Source: an uncultured Clostridia bacterium (GTDB lineage Bacteria; Bacillota; Clostridia; Christensenellales; UBA1242). Taken from it: 43,556 nucleotides of DNA. A model generated the notes under the pieces. The model was not told where the DNA came from. It saw only the letters and a list, made by a program, of their open reading frames with translations, and did no database searches. The translations under genes and the position numbers were made by a program. The DNA is taken from NCBI GenBank assembly GCA_944372435.1, contig CALVZD010000005.1, positions 1-43,556 on the forward strand, in the 5' to 3' direction. Numbering within the stretch: position 1 is the first letter of the stretch; each line of letters starts with the position of its first letter. Of this stretch, positions 9,404 to 17,180 are shown in pieces.

Positions 9404-10696
9404 ATGAAAAATTTTAAGGGCAAAAGAGTGCTTGTTTATGGCATGGGCAGAAGTGGTCAGGCGGCAAGCAAGCTTCTTCACGAGCTGGGCGCTTGTGTGA
9501 GCATTTATGATGACGAAAAAAACGAGCGTGGGCTTTTTTGTTTTGATGAGCAGCCTCTTTTAAACAGTTATGACCTTGTGGTGGTCAGCCCTGGCGTGAC
9601 CGTGAGAGGCAACCAAAATCTTTCAGCCTTTGCTGCCAAAAAAGTGCCTGTGATGAGCGAGCTCGACCTTGGCAGCAGTTTTTGCAAGGGCAAAATTTTG
9701 GCGGTGTCCGGCACAAACGGCAAAACGACCACTTGCAGCCTGCTCGGCAAAATTTTTGAGCGCGCCGGCAAAGAGGTGTTTGTTTGTGGAAACATCGGTC
9801 TGCCAATCAGCAGCATTGCAAAAAAAACCTCAAAAAAAAGCATCATCGTTTGCGAGGTTTCAAACTTTCAACTTGAAACCAGCAAAACTTTTTCGCCGCA
9901 GGTAAGCTGTCTTTTGAATTTGCAAGAAGATCACCTCGATCGACACGGCAGTTTTGAAGAATATTTGCGCGTTAAAAACAAACTTTTTCAAAACTACAAA
10001 TCCTCACAAATCGCGGTTGTAAATCTCGATGACGAAAATGTGATGAAACAAAAATTGCCCAAAAAACTCTGTTTTTTTTCATTAAAGCCGCTAAAAAAAG
10101 GCGTTTTTATCAAAAATGGCAGCATTTACTGCAACAAAACGCGAATTATTTCATTGAGTCAAATTCCGCTTTTGGGCGAAAAAAATTATCAAAATGTCAT
10201 GGCTGCTGTGGCTGTGGCATCGCTTTTTAAAATCAAGCCGCGTTTTATAGCAGAGTCGATTTCTTCCTTTATGCCTGCGCCTCACAGGCTCAGTTATCTC
10301 GGCGAAAAAAATGGCGTCATGTTCGTCGATGACTCAAAGGCCACAAACATAGCTTGCGTGCAGATGGCGATTGAAAGTTTGCGTGCCAAAAATCTTTTGC
10401 TTTTGCTGGGTGGTCAAAACAAAAATTTGAGCTTTGAAAAGTTTTTCGCTCAAAAACCAGACATAAAAAAGTGCTACTGCTTTGGAGAAGCCGGAGAGGA
10501 GATTTTTAGAACCGCGCAAAGGTTTGGTTACGAGGCGGAGTGCTTTACGACCATGCAAGAGGCGGTATTATGCGCCAAGTTTGAAGCGGTGAGCGGCGAT
10601 GTTGTGCTGCTCTCTCCGGGCTGCGCTAGTTTTGACGAATTTTCATCCTACGCCGTTCGTGGGCAGATTTTTATGGAGCTTGTCAATGAAGGCTAA
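9404..10696 (+). CDS. murD: UDP-MurNAc-L-alanine--D-glutamate ligase
   Basis: The 430-residue cytoplasmic Mur ligase adds D-Glu to UDP-MurNAc-L-Ala. It has the N-terminal Rossmann motif VYGMGRSGQA, the P-loop VSGTNGKTTT, NLQEDHLDRHG, HRLSYLGE and VDDSKATN. ATG 9404 was chosen over the in-frame start at 9362 because AGAGG lies just upstream and the Rossmann strand begins correctly; the longer form would overlap mraY. It overlaps ftsW by 11 bp. This is the normal mraY-murD-ftsW order. Confidence 0.95.
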   Translation: MKNFKGKRVLVYGMGRSGQAASKLLHELGACVSIYDDEKNERGLFCFDEQPLLNSYDLVVVSPGVTVRGNQNLSAFAAKKVPVMSELDLGSSFCKGKILAVSGTNGKTTTCSLLGKIFERAGKEVFVCGNIGLPISSIAKKTSKKSIIVCEVSNFQLETSKTFSPQVSCLLNLQEDHLDRHGSFEEYLRVKNKLFQNYKSSQIAVVNLDDENVMKQKLPKKLCFFSLKPLKKGVFIKNGSIYCNKTRIISLSQIPLLGEKNYQNVMAAVAVASLFKIKPRFIAESISSFMPAPHRLSYLGEKNGVMFVDDSKATNIACVQMAIESLRAKNLLLLLGGQNKNLSFEKFFAQKPDIKKCYCFGEAGEEIFRTAQRFGYEAECFTTMQEAVLCAKFEAVSGDVVLLSPGCASFDEFSSYAVRGQIFMELVNEG

Positions 10697-11777
10697 ATAT
10701 TTTGCCATAGCTTTTATCGTGCTTGCGCTGAGTGGTTTTGGCTGCCTTATGGTTTATTCTGCAAGCTGCTATTCGGCGGCATACCACTATGGCAACAGCG
10801 AGTTTTTTTTGTTTAAACAAATTTTTGGCGTTGTGCTCGGTCTTTTCTTTATGATCGCGCTTTCGTTTTTCGATTATCACAAACTCAAAAAGCTCAAATG
10901 GTGGCTGGTTGGGGTGGCGCTGTTGCTGCTTGCGTTAGTCTTTATTCCTGGCATCGGCACCGAAAGCTATGGCGCAAAGCGGTGGATTTCTGTTTTCGGA
11001 ATTTCGATCCAGCCGTCGGAGATAGCCAAGTTTGCGCTGGTCATTTTTTGCAGCGCCTATCTTTCTGACCATCACGACAAAGTCAAAACCTTAAAAGGTC
11101 TGCTGCCGGTGCTTGGAGTTGCGGCGGCCTTTTGCGTGCTCGTGCTGCTTGAACCGAGTATGTCTGTCACAATGTGTCTTGCCTTTACAACGCTCTTTAT
11201 GTTGATTGCAGGCGGAATCAGCAAAAAACATACGATCATGTTTTCGATACCGGCAGCCGCAGCCGTGCCTATCTTGATTGCGGCAGAGCCATATCGATTG
11301 AAGCGGCTTTTTGCTTTTATCAATCCTTGGGCGTCGCCACAAGGTGAAGGCTTTCAACTTATTCAATCTTTGTATGGACTTGGCTCTGGTGGTTGGTTTG
11401 GAGTTGGGCTTTTTAATTCTAGACAAAAATACTTGTTTTTACCTTTTGCAGAATCCGACTTTATTTTTTCGATTATTGGTGAAGAATTAGGGTTAATTGG
11501 TTGCATCACTTTAATATTAGTGTTTTTAGCTTTGATAATTTTATTAATTAAAATAGCGCTAAATGCACCTGATCGTTTTGGGGCGCTTTTGGCGGCAGGT
11601 GTAGGCTTTGTTATTGCCATTCAAACACTTTTAAACATTGCGGTCGTAACAGGCTCAATCCCGCCAACAGGGCTTCCTCTTCCATTTATTTCAAGTGGTG
11701 GAACATCGGTGATGATGTTTATGGCAGGTGTTGGAGTGTGCTTGAATGTTTTAAGGCAAAGCAAAAAGAAATTATAA
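10686..11777 (+). CDS. ftsW: FtsW/SpoVE-type SEDS glycosyltransferase, mosaic gene
   Basis: The 363-residue polytopic protein polymerises lipid II as part of the divisome or the sporulation septum machinery (FtsW and SpoVE cannot be separated here). Family motifs include LMVYSAS, GAKRWI, QPSEIAKFALV, GEGFQLIQSLYGLGSGG, FAESDFIFSIIGEELG and IPPTGLPLPFISSGGTS. ATG 10686 has GGAG upstream and overlaps murD. The first ~650 bases share the GC-richer composition and codon use of the mur genes. From about 11345 the gene becomes AT-rich like the three inserted genes after it. Two further partial copies of its 3' end occur at 13823 and 14812, so the 3' third was probably replaced during insertion. The protein appears intact. 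Confidence 0.93.
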   Translation: MKAKYFAIAFIVLALSGFGCLMVYSASCYSAAYHYGNSEFFLFKQIFGVVLGLFFMIALSFFDYHKLKKLKWWLVGVALLLLALVFIPGIGTESYGAKRWISVFGISIQPSEIAKFALVIFCSAYLSDHHDKVKTLKGLLPVLGVAAAFCVLVLLEPSMSVTMCLAFTTLFMLIAGGISKKHTIMFSIPAAAAVPILIAAEPYRLKRLFAFINPWASPQGEGFQLIQSLYGLGSGGWFGVGLFNSRQKYLFLPFAESDFIFSIIGEELGLIGCITLILVFLALIILLIKIALNAPDRFGALLAAGVGFVIAIQTLLNIAVVTGSIPPTGLPLPFISSGGTSVMMFMAGVGVCLNVLRQSKKKL

Positions 11778-11794
11778 AAAGATATTTGATTGTA

Positions 11795-11823
11795 TTGACA
11801 AATTTTTATTTATGTTATATTAT
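11795..11823 (+). promoter_or_regulatory. Sigma-A promoter of the ABC-F gene
   Basis: TTGACA (11795-11800), a 17-bp spacer and TATTAT (11818-11823) form a near-consensus promoter just after the ftsW stop. Transcription would begin about 11830, at the ATG of the short leader ORF. Confidence 0.75.
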
Positions 11824-11829
11824 CTTTAT

Positions 11830-11859
11830 ATGAGGTATCATACTGTCATCATGTACTAA
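11830..11859 (+). CDS. Leader peptide (uORF) MRYHTVIMY of the ABC-F gene
   Basis: ATG at 11830 opens a nine-codon frame ending in TAA. It has no Shine-Dalgarno and begins 7 bases after the -10 box, so it would be at or very near the RNA 5' end. Such leader peptides control antibiotic-resistance genes: a drug-stalled ribosome changes the folding of downstream RNA. The coding region itself can pair with 11919-11931. Translation has not been shown; support is the position between promoter and terminator. Confidence 0.5.
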   Translation: MRYHTVIMY

Positions 11860-11960
11860 AAACGGTGAAATAGTTGCACTTCAAATATGGTGCAACAGTT
11901 TTTTGCTGTAATTTTAATATGATGAGTATGATTTTTTTTGTGTCATACTCCATGAAGGAG
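11838..11960 (+). promoter_or_regulatory. Mutually exclusive pairings in the ABC-F leader
   Basis: Segment 11919-11931 (ATGATGAGTATGA) can pair with the uORF region 11838-11852 (one GT bulge), enclosing the terminator. Alternatively its GAGTATGA (11924-11931) pairs with TCATACTC (11943-11950) just before the Shine-Dalgarno AAGGAG at 11955-11960. A ribosome held on the uORF would block the first pairing. The complementarity is visible; the switching mechanism is inference. Confidence 0.5.
11873..11904 (+). terminator. Attenuator terminator in the ABC-F leader
   Basis: A 7-bp stem GTTGCAC (11873-11879) / GTGCAAC (11890-11896) is followed by six T at 11899-11904. It lies between promoter and coding region, so it would end transcription unless prevented from folding. 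Confidence 0.75.
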
Positions 11961-11965
11961 TTTTT

Positions 11966-13624
11966 ATGCTTATATTAGATGTTAATAAATTAAGTAAAAA
12001 TTTTGGATATGGACAACTTTTTGCAAATGTTTCCTTTTCTTTAAATGAAGGGGAATCCATTTCTATTGTAGGTCCAAATGGTTGCGGGAAATCAACACTT
12101 CTTAAAATGATTGCTGGACTAGAAAGAATTGATAATGGAAATGTAAATATTAAAAAAGGTGCAAAAGTCGCATATTTGGATCAAACAGGTTCAAGCATAC
12201 AAGATAGTAGAACTGTCTATGAAATTTTGAAGGATTCTTTTGGTGACTTGATTGCTATGGAAAAACGTATTAATAGTTTGCATGATATGCTTTTGCAAGA
12301 AATGTCAGAAGATAGATATAATGATACTCTTCAGAAATACTGCACACTTATGGAAAAATTTTCATTAGATGGAGGATATGATATTGAGGTTAATATCAAC
12401 ACTGTTATAGAAGGATTAAAAATTGATAAATCAATTTTATCAACAAGTTATGACAATTTGAGTGGTGGAGAAAAAACACTTATTCAACTTGCAAAAGCAT
12501 TATTGACTAAACCCGATTTATTTTTACTAGATGAACCAACTAATCATTTAGATATCAATAGAATTGAGTGGCTTGAAGGATATATTAAAACGTTTAAAGG
12601 GGCAACTGTTATAGTTTCTCACGATAGATATTTTTTAGATAGAATGTCTAATAAAATTTTAGCTTTAGAAAACGGAATACCAAAAGTTTATTTAACAAAT
12701 TATTCTGGTTATTTAAAAGAACGTCAAAGAGATTATGACAAACAAATGGCAGAATATAAAGACCAACAGCGTGTTATGAAAAGGTTGGAAGAACAAATTA
12801 AATATTTTTCAGAAAGAGGAATGGCGACTAATAGTTCTACTCTTTGTGATAGGGCACATGCACTTCAAACCCAACTTGAAAGAATGAAAAAAAATGCTAT
12901 TATAAAACCAAAAGAACAAAAGAAATTGAATGTTGAATTTGAAGAAGAGAGAAAAACAAGCAAGCGTGTTATAGGAATTCAGAACTTGACTATTTCATTG
13001 CCAAATGATAAAAAGATCTTAGAAAATGCAAATTTAATAATTAATTCAAAAGAAAGGGTTGCGATTATTGGTGCGAATGGGAGTGGTAAATCTAGTTTTA
13101 TAAAAACTATAATGGGGGAGCAATACTTACCATTTTCTGGTGACGTCTATGTTGGCCCAAGTGTTAAAATAGGTTATTTGCCACAAATTATATTATTCCC
13201 TAACGACAACCAGTCACTTTTAGAATATTTTAAAAACGAATTTGGTTTCAATGAACAAAAAGCAAGGCAAATTCTTGCAGGTTTTCAATTTTATAAAGAA
13301 GATGTAAACAAAAAAGTGAAAAATCTTTCTGGGGGAGAAAAAGTTAGAGTTAAACTTGCTGAACTTTTACAACAAAAAATTAACACTTTGATTTTTGATG
13401 AACCAACAAACCATATAGATATTCCAACAAAAGAAGTTTTGGAAGATGCTATTGAAGATTTTGATGGGACATTAATTTTTGTTAGTCATGACAGATATTT
13501 TATAAATAAATTTGCTGATAAAACAGTTGAGTTTAAAAACGGGCGAGCAACAACATATTTGGGTGGCTATGACAGTTATAAAGAAGAAAAAATAAGACGA
13601 GATAAAAATAAAAACCTATTTTAA
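11966..13624 (+). CDS. ABC-F family ATPase, probable ribosome-protection (antibiotic resistance) type
   Basis: The 552-residue soluble protein has two ABC domains and no membrane segment. Domain 1 has Walker A GPNGCGKST (36-44), LSGGEKT (about 165) and LLDEPTNHLD. A charged interdomain linker (about 235-335) follows, then Walker A GANGSGKSS (about 369), LSGGEKVR (about 454) and IFDEPTNHID. ABC-F proteins act on the ribosome; many displace lincosamide, streptogramin, pleuromutilin or phenicol drugs. The resistance reading rests on the attenuator-like leader and on horizontal transfer: the gene is far more AT-rich than the mur genes and interrupts the cluster. A housekeeping ABC-F role remains possible. 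AAGGAG precedes the ATG, and a terminator follows. Confidence 0.85.
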   Translation: MLILDVNKLSKNFGYGQLFANVSFSLNEGESISIVGPNGCGKSTLLKMIAGLERIDNGNVNIKKGAKVAYLDQTGSSIQDSRTVYEILKDSFGDLIAMEKRINSLHDMLLQEMSEDRYNDTLQKYCTLMEKFSLDGGYDIEVNINTVIEGLKIDKSILSTSYDNLSGGEKTLIQLAKALLTKPDLFLLDEPTNHLDINRIEWLEGYIKTFKGATVIVSHDRYFLDRMSNKILALENGIPKVYLTNYSGYLKERQRDYDKQMAEYKDQQRVMKRLEEQIKYFSERGMATNSSTLCDRAHALQTQLERMKKNAIIKPKEQKKLNVEFEEERKTSKRVIGIQNLTISLPNDKKILENANLIINSKERVAIIGANGSGKSSFIKTIMGEQYLPFSGDVYVGPSVKIGYLPQIILFPNDNQSLLEYFKNEFGFNEQKARQILAGFQFYKEDVNKKVKNLSGGEKVRVKLAELLQQKINTLIFDEPTNHIDIPTKEVLEDAIEDFDGTLIFVSHDRYFINKFADKTVEFKNGRATTYLGGYDSYKEEKIRRDKNKNLF

Positions 13625-13670
13625 AGACAAGAGATGAGAACGAAAAAACATATTGAAAAAAGATAAAAAA

Positions 13671-13697
13671 AAGAGAGCTTAAATTAGCTCTTTTTTT
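13671..13697 (+). terminator. Terminator after the ABC-F gene
   Basis: Stem GAGCT / AGCTC (extendable to AGAGAGCT / AGCTCTTT) with a TAAATT loop is followed by seven T, about 50 bases beyond the ABC-F stop codon. The following 13700-13820 is AT-rich and holds no feature I can identify. Confidence 0.8.
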
Positions 13698-13822
13698 ATA
13701 GCAAAGAACAAAAGCCGTGATGTGTCTATAATAGTTAAAATAAACCCATAATGAGTATTATTGATATAAGAATTGTTTTAAAAAATTTATTATGACTACA
13801 TTAACTGATGTATAGGAGTTTA

Positions 13823-13933
13823 ATTCCACCAACTGGCTTGCCTCTTCCTTTTATTTTCAGTGGTGGAACATCCGTCATGATGTTTATGGCAGGAATTGGA
13901 GTGTGTTTGAACGTTTTAAGGCAGAGTAAGTAA
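13823..13933 (+). pseudogene. ftsW: ftsW 3'-end remnant, second copy
   Basis: This segment encodes 36 residues that match the last part of FtsW with only two differences (FIFSGG for FISSGG, AGIGV for AGVGV), beginning at IPPTGLPLP, and ends with its own stop. At DNA level many third positions differ from the intact copy at 11660-11777, so it is a diverged orthologous tail and not a recent duplication. There is no start or upstream gene body. It marks an earlier ftsW end displaced by insertion of the ABC-F block. Confidence 0.9.
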
Positions 13934-13952
13934 AAAAATTTTCTATTAATTT

Positions 13953-13981
13953 TTGTAAAACTTGTAGAAATATGTTATATT
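13953..13981 (+). promoter_or_regulatory. Promoter of the S51 peptidase gene
   Basis: TTGTAA (13953-13958), 17-bp spacer, TATATT (13976-13981), 20 bases upstream of ATG 14002. The string TATGTTATATT around the -10 also occurs in the ABC-F promoter. Confidence 0.6.
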
Positions 13982-14001
13982 CCAAATATAGGAGTAAATT
14001 T

Positions 14002-14796
14002 ATGAAAGTTTTGTTTTTAACTAGTAAACTTGATATTAGATATAAAGATGAAAAAGGAATAAGGCATGCAAAAAAATTTGAAAATTATAATAATGTTATT
14101 GACAATTTGAAAAAATATATTAAAAAATATGATAATTTTGTTCACGTTGCGAGTGATGAAAACAATTATGAAATAACAGATATGTATTCTGAAATTACTA
14201 AACAATCTTTCAATATGACAATGCCTTTTAAAAATTATGTTGTTTTAGATGGAAGAACGAAAGACAAGGCGGGAGAAATTATAGAAAATGCAGATTTCAT
14301 ATTTTTATGTGGTGGTCATGTGCCCACACAAAATAAATTTTTTCAATCAATAAATCTAAAAGAATTAATTAAAAAAACAAAAGCCGTCATACTAGGCGCA
14401 AGTGCAGGTTCTATGAATTGTGCTGACACTGTATATGCTCAACCAGAACAAGAAGGTGAAGCATTAGACCTTATGCATAAAAGATATATCAAAGGATTGG
14501 GGCTTACAAATATTAGTATATTACCGCATTATGGGGATGAAGGTAGAAAAGTTTTGGATGGGCTTGACATTGAAAAAGATGTTTCACTCCCTGATAGCAA
14601 AAAACATGGATTTATCGCCTATCCCGATGAAAGCTATATTTTGCAAATAGGCAACAAAGCAAAACTTTATGGCGAAGGATATTTATATTTAAACGGGGAA
14701 AAAACAAAAATTAACGATATGAATAAAATACTAGATTTAAGTGAAATCGTAAAAAAATTACAAAAATTTAATAAAAGATCTAGACAACTTATTTAA
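14002..14796 (+). CDS. Peptidase S51 (dipeptidase E-like)
   Basis: The 264-residue protein resembles the S51 family of serine dipeptidases, which includes aspartyl dipeptidase PepE. It has FLCGGHVPTQN, the nucleophile motif LGASAGSMN (Ser about residue 134) and ILPHYGDEGR with a possible catalytic His. No signal peptide is seen, so it is cytoplasmic. ATG 14002 was chosen because AGGAG lies 7-8 bases upstream; the in-frame ATG at 13972 falls inside the promoter. AT-rich codon use contrasts with the flanking mur/fts genes and matches its two neighbours. It sits alone between two ftsW-tail remnants. Substrate is unknown. Confidence 0.8.
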   Translation: MKVLFLTSKLDIRYKDEKGIRHAKKFENYNNVIDNLKKYIKKYDNFVHVASDENNYEITDMYSEITKQSFNMTMPFKNYVVLDGRTKDKAGEIIENADFIFLCGGHVPTQNKFFQSINLKELIKKTKAVILGASAGSMNCADTVYAQPEQEGEALDLMHKRYIKGLGLTNISILPHYGDEGRKVLDGLDIEKDVSLPDSKKHGFIAYPDESYILQIGNKAKLYGEGYLYLNGEKTKINDMNKILDLSEIVKKLQKFNKRSRQLI

Positions 14797-14811
14797 ATGC
14801 ATTTGCCAAAG

Positions 14812-14876
14812 TTAACGGGTTTAATCCCGCAAACGGGGCTTACGCTTCCAATCATTGAAGAAGAAATTATAAAAAT
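14812..14876 (+). pseudogene. ftsW: ftsW 3'-end remnant, third copy with internal deletion
   Basis: In one frame this reads LTGLIPQTGLTLPII, corresponding to VTGSIPPTGLPLPFI of FtsW, and then jumps to AAGAAATTATAAAAA, the same bases that close the intact ftsW. About 80 bases of the usual tail are missing. Its base use is GC-richer than the surroundings, so it could be the resident tail. It lies between the S51 peptidase and the phosphatase gene. Confidence 0.75.
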
Positions 14877-14942
14877 GAAATATGAAAACATTAAAAAAAA
14901 TTAGAAAAAAGCGGGTCAATTTTATATTTATAATCAAAATAT

Positions 14943-14971
14943 TTGCAGTGGCCTTTTATTTGTGTTAATGT
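14943..14971 (+). promoter_or_regulatory. Possible promoter of the inositol-monophosphatase-like gene
   Basis: TTGCAG (14943-14948), 17-bp spacer and TAATGT (14966-14971), 16 bases before ATG 14988. The match is moderate. An AGGAG Shine-Dalgarno follows at 14977-14981. Confidence 0.4.
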
Positions 14972-14987
14972 ATATTAGGAGTAGGTT

Positions 14988-15773
14988 ATGAAAGAATTTA
15001 ATATTATTAAAAAGGCAATTAAATTTGCAGGGAAAAAGATTTTTTTGAAGGGCAGTAAAAATATTAATTTTAAAGCAGATTTCGATTATTTTACAGACAA
15101 TGATTTGCAATGTGAGAAATATTTTATTAGCGTTATTAAAAAACATTTTCCTAATGATAATATCTTGAGCGAAGAAACATGTAATGATGCAAAACTAGAA
15201 GATAGAACGTGGGTAATTGACCCTATTGATGGAACGCATAATTACGCTAATGGTTTTAAAGAATGTGGCATTCAATTAGCTTTTTTTGATGAAGGTGAAA
15301 CCAAGTTTTCAATGATTTATTTGCCATATTACGATGAGCTTTACACGTGCATAAGGGGTGATGGGGTTTTGCTAAATGGCAAGAAAGTTGTTACCCAAAA
15401 AGACATTGATTTAAGGCAAGCGCTCATCGATATTCCGTCTTTGCCTCATAATGATAATTTAAAAGAAATTATATTGTTTTTTATGTCTGAGTTAAATAAA
15501 GATATTTTAAATATTCGTATGATGGGATGTTCATGCTGGGGATTTGCAAATATACTGCGCAAAGGGTTTGGTGCGTATATAGTTGTTAAACACAAAATTG
15601 GCAAGTGGGATTTAATGCCAGGTATGCTGATGTGCCAAGAGAACAATTTGCCGACTGTAAACAAAAAATTGAAGGGCGTTGAATATTTTATTGTGGCGAA
15701 TAATGATAAAATTTTAAAATTTGCCGAAAAGAAAGTTAAAGAGAGCATATCTAAATTTTCAGTTAATAAATAA
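14988..15773 (+). CDS. Inositol monophosphatase family phosphatase
   Basis: The 261-residue protein has the metal-binding motifs of the IMPase/FBPase/CysQ superfamily: SEE (61-63), WVIDPIDGTHNYANG (DPIDGT at 78-83), and the C-terminal KWDLMPG supplying the last metal-binding Asp. These are Mg-dependent sugar- or nucleotide-phosphate phosphatases; the substrate (inositol phosphate, PAP or other) cannot be told from sequence. AGGAG precedes the ATG. Codon use is AT-rich, like the ABC-F and S51 genes. It is the last gene of the block interrupting the cell-wall cluster, and the next gene is murA. No terminator is evident after it. Confidence 0.85.
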   Translation: MKEFNIIKKAIKFAGKKIFLKGSKNINFKADFDYFTDNDLQCEKYFISVIKKHFPNDNILSEETCNDAKLEDRTWVIDPIDGTHNYANGFKECGIQLAFFDEGETKFSMIYLPYYDELYTCIRGDGVLLNGKKVVTQKDIDLRQALIDIPSLPHNDNLKEIILFFMSELNKDILNIRMMGCSCWGFANILRKGFGAYIVVKHKIGKWDLMPGMLMCQENNLPTVNKKLKGVEYFIVANNDKILKFAEKKVKESISKFSVNK

Positions 15774-15923
15774 ATTAAAGCATAATTTTTTAAAATCTCA
15801 AACTTTGACATTAGTAATTTAAAAGCCTTTGTTTTTAACAGAATTTCTTATTTAAAAGAACCAACTATCTTATATTTACATACAATAGATTGTGAGTAAA
15901 AAGCAATTTCAAAAGAGGAAAAT

Positions 15924-17180
15924 ATGTCAAAGTTTTTGATTCATGGCGGCCGCAAACTTTTTGGCGAGCTGCAAATTTCCGCTGCCAAAAATGCCTACTT
16001 GCCAATTCTTGCGGCCTGTGTGCTGTGTGACGGCAAAGTGGAATTACATAACTATCCTTACTATTCCGACACCGAAAGCATGTGCAAAATTTTGAGCAAG
16101 CTGGGTGCAAAACTGCAAATTTCTGACGGAGTGCTCTGCGTCGACGGATCGTCGATCTTTTCGCATAGCATCGAAAGCGAGCTGGCATCTCTTGTTCGCT
16201 CTTCAATCTTTATGCTTGGCGCGCTGCTTGGCAGGTTTAAAAAGGCAAAGGTCGCCTATCCTGGCGGCTGCGAAATCGGAGCTAGGCCGATCGACATCCA
16301 CCTTGAAAGCTTTCGAAAGCTTGGCGTTGAGGTTAGCGAGCGACACGGATACATCCATTGCGACGCCTCAAAAATGCACTCAGGCAGGGTGGTGCTCGAA
16401 TTTCCGAGCGTAGGCGCAACCGAAAGTTTGATGATGGCGAGCGTGCTTAGCAAAGGCGAAACCAAAATCTTGAACGCAGCAAAGGAGCCTGAGATAGTCG
16501 ATCTGCAAAATTTTTTGAACAAAATGGGCGCAAAAGTGAGCGGCGCAGGCAGCGACGAGGTAAAAATCGAAGGCGTGAAAACTTTAAACTCTTGCTCATT
16601 CACGCCGATAAAAGACCGCATAATCGCCGGAACATATATAATAGCGACCGCAATGTGTGGTGGCGATGTGACGCTTTGTGGCGTAAAACCCGAACATCTT
16701 GCTTCGCTCATTGACAAACTCGATAAAACTGCTTGCCTCATTGAGGCAAAAGGTGATAAAATTAGAGTGCAAGCAAGCGGCAGGCCTCTCTCGCTCGGCA
16801 AGATCGAAACCTCGGTTTATCCTGGGCTTCCAACAGATTTGCAGGCGCAAATTTTGGCGCTTCAAACTATCAGCGAGGGCAGCAGCATCATTTGCGAAAA
16901 TGTTTTTGAGTCGCGTTTCAAGCATGTGCCAGAACTCATCAAAATGGGCGCAAATGTGGCGATAAAAGACCGCGTCGCTTTCGTGCGAGGGGTGCCAAAG
17001 CTTTATGGCGCGGCCGTGACTGGGCTCGAGCTTCGCGGAACTGCCGCACTCGTGCTGGCTGGGCTTGTTGCAGAAGGCTATACAACTGTTTCAGGCGCAA
17101 GGCATATCGATCGCGGCTATCACAAGATCGAAGATGAGCTTTCAAGCCTTGGGGCAGATATACAAAGGGTGGAAGATTGA
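15924..17180 (+). CDS. murA: UDP-GlcNAc 1-carboxyvinyltransferase
   Basis: The 418-residue enzyme starts peptidoglycan precursor synthesis by transferring enolpyruvate from PEP to UDP-GlcNAc. It has SAAKNA (family SGAKNA, with Lys), the catalytic loop YPGGCEIGARPIDIH with Cys near residue 116 (the Cys modified by fosfomycin), and FPSVGATES. Length is normal. Composition returns to the GC-richer host pattern at its start. AGAGGA precedes the ATG. It overlaps ftsQ by 4 bp. The preceding 150 bases (15774-15923) are AT-rich spacer with no firmly assignable promoter. Confidence 0.95.
   Translation: MSKFLIHGGRKLFGELQISAAKNAYLPILAACVLCDGKVELHNYPYYSDTESMCKILSKLGAKLQISDGVLCVDGSSIFSHSIESELASLVRSSIFMLGALLGRFKKAKVAYPGGCEIGARPIDIHLESFRKLGVEVSERHGYIHCDASKMHSGRVVLEFPSVGATESLMMASVLSKGETKILNAAKEPEIVDLQNFLNKMGAKVSGAGSDEVKIEGVKTLNSCSFTPIKDRIIAGTYIIATAMCGGDVTLCGVKPEHLASLIDKLDKTACLIEAKGDKIRVQASGRPLSLGKIETSVYPGLPTDLQAQILALQTISEGSSIICENVFESRFKHVPELIKMGANVAIKDRVAFVRGVPKLYGAAVTGLELRGTAALVLAGLVAEGYTTVSGARHIDRGYHKIEDELSSLGADIQRVED

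Noticed and set aside
10599..10685. N-terminal extension of FtsW upstream of ATG 10686
   Set aside because: The extension overlaps murD extensively and is unlike FtsW; the Shine-Dalgarno and first membrane helix fit 10686.
11778..15923. The foreign block considered as a transposon or integrative element with its own recombinase
   Set aside because: No transposase, integrase, resolvase or terminal inverted repeats could be found; the duplicated ftsW tails suggest homologous recombination instead.
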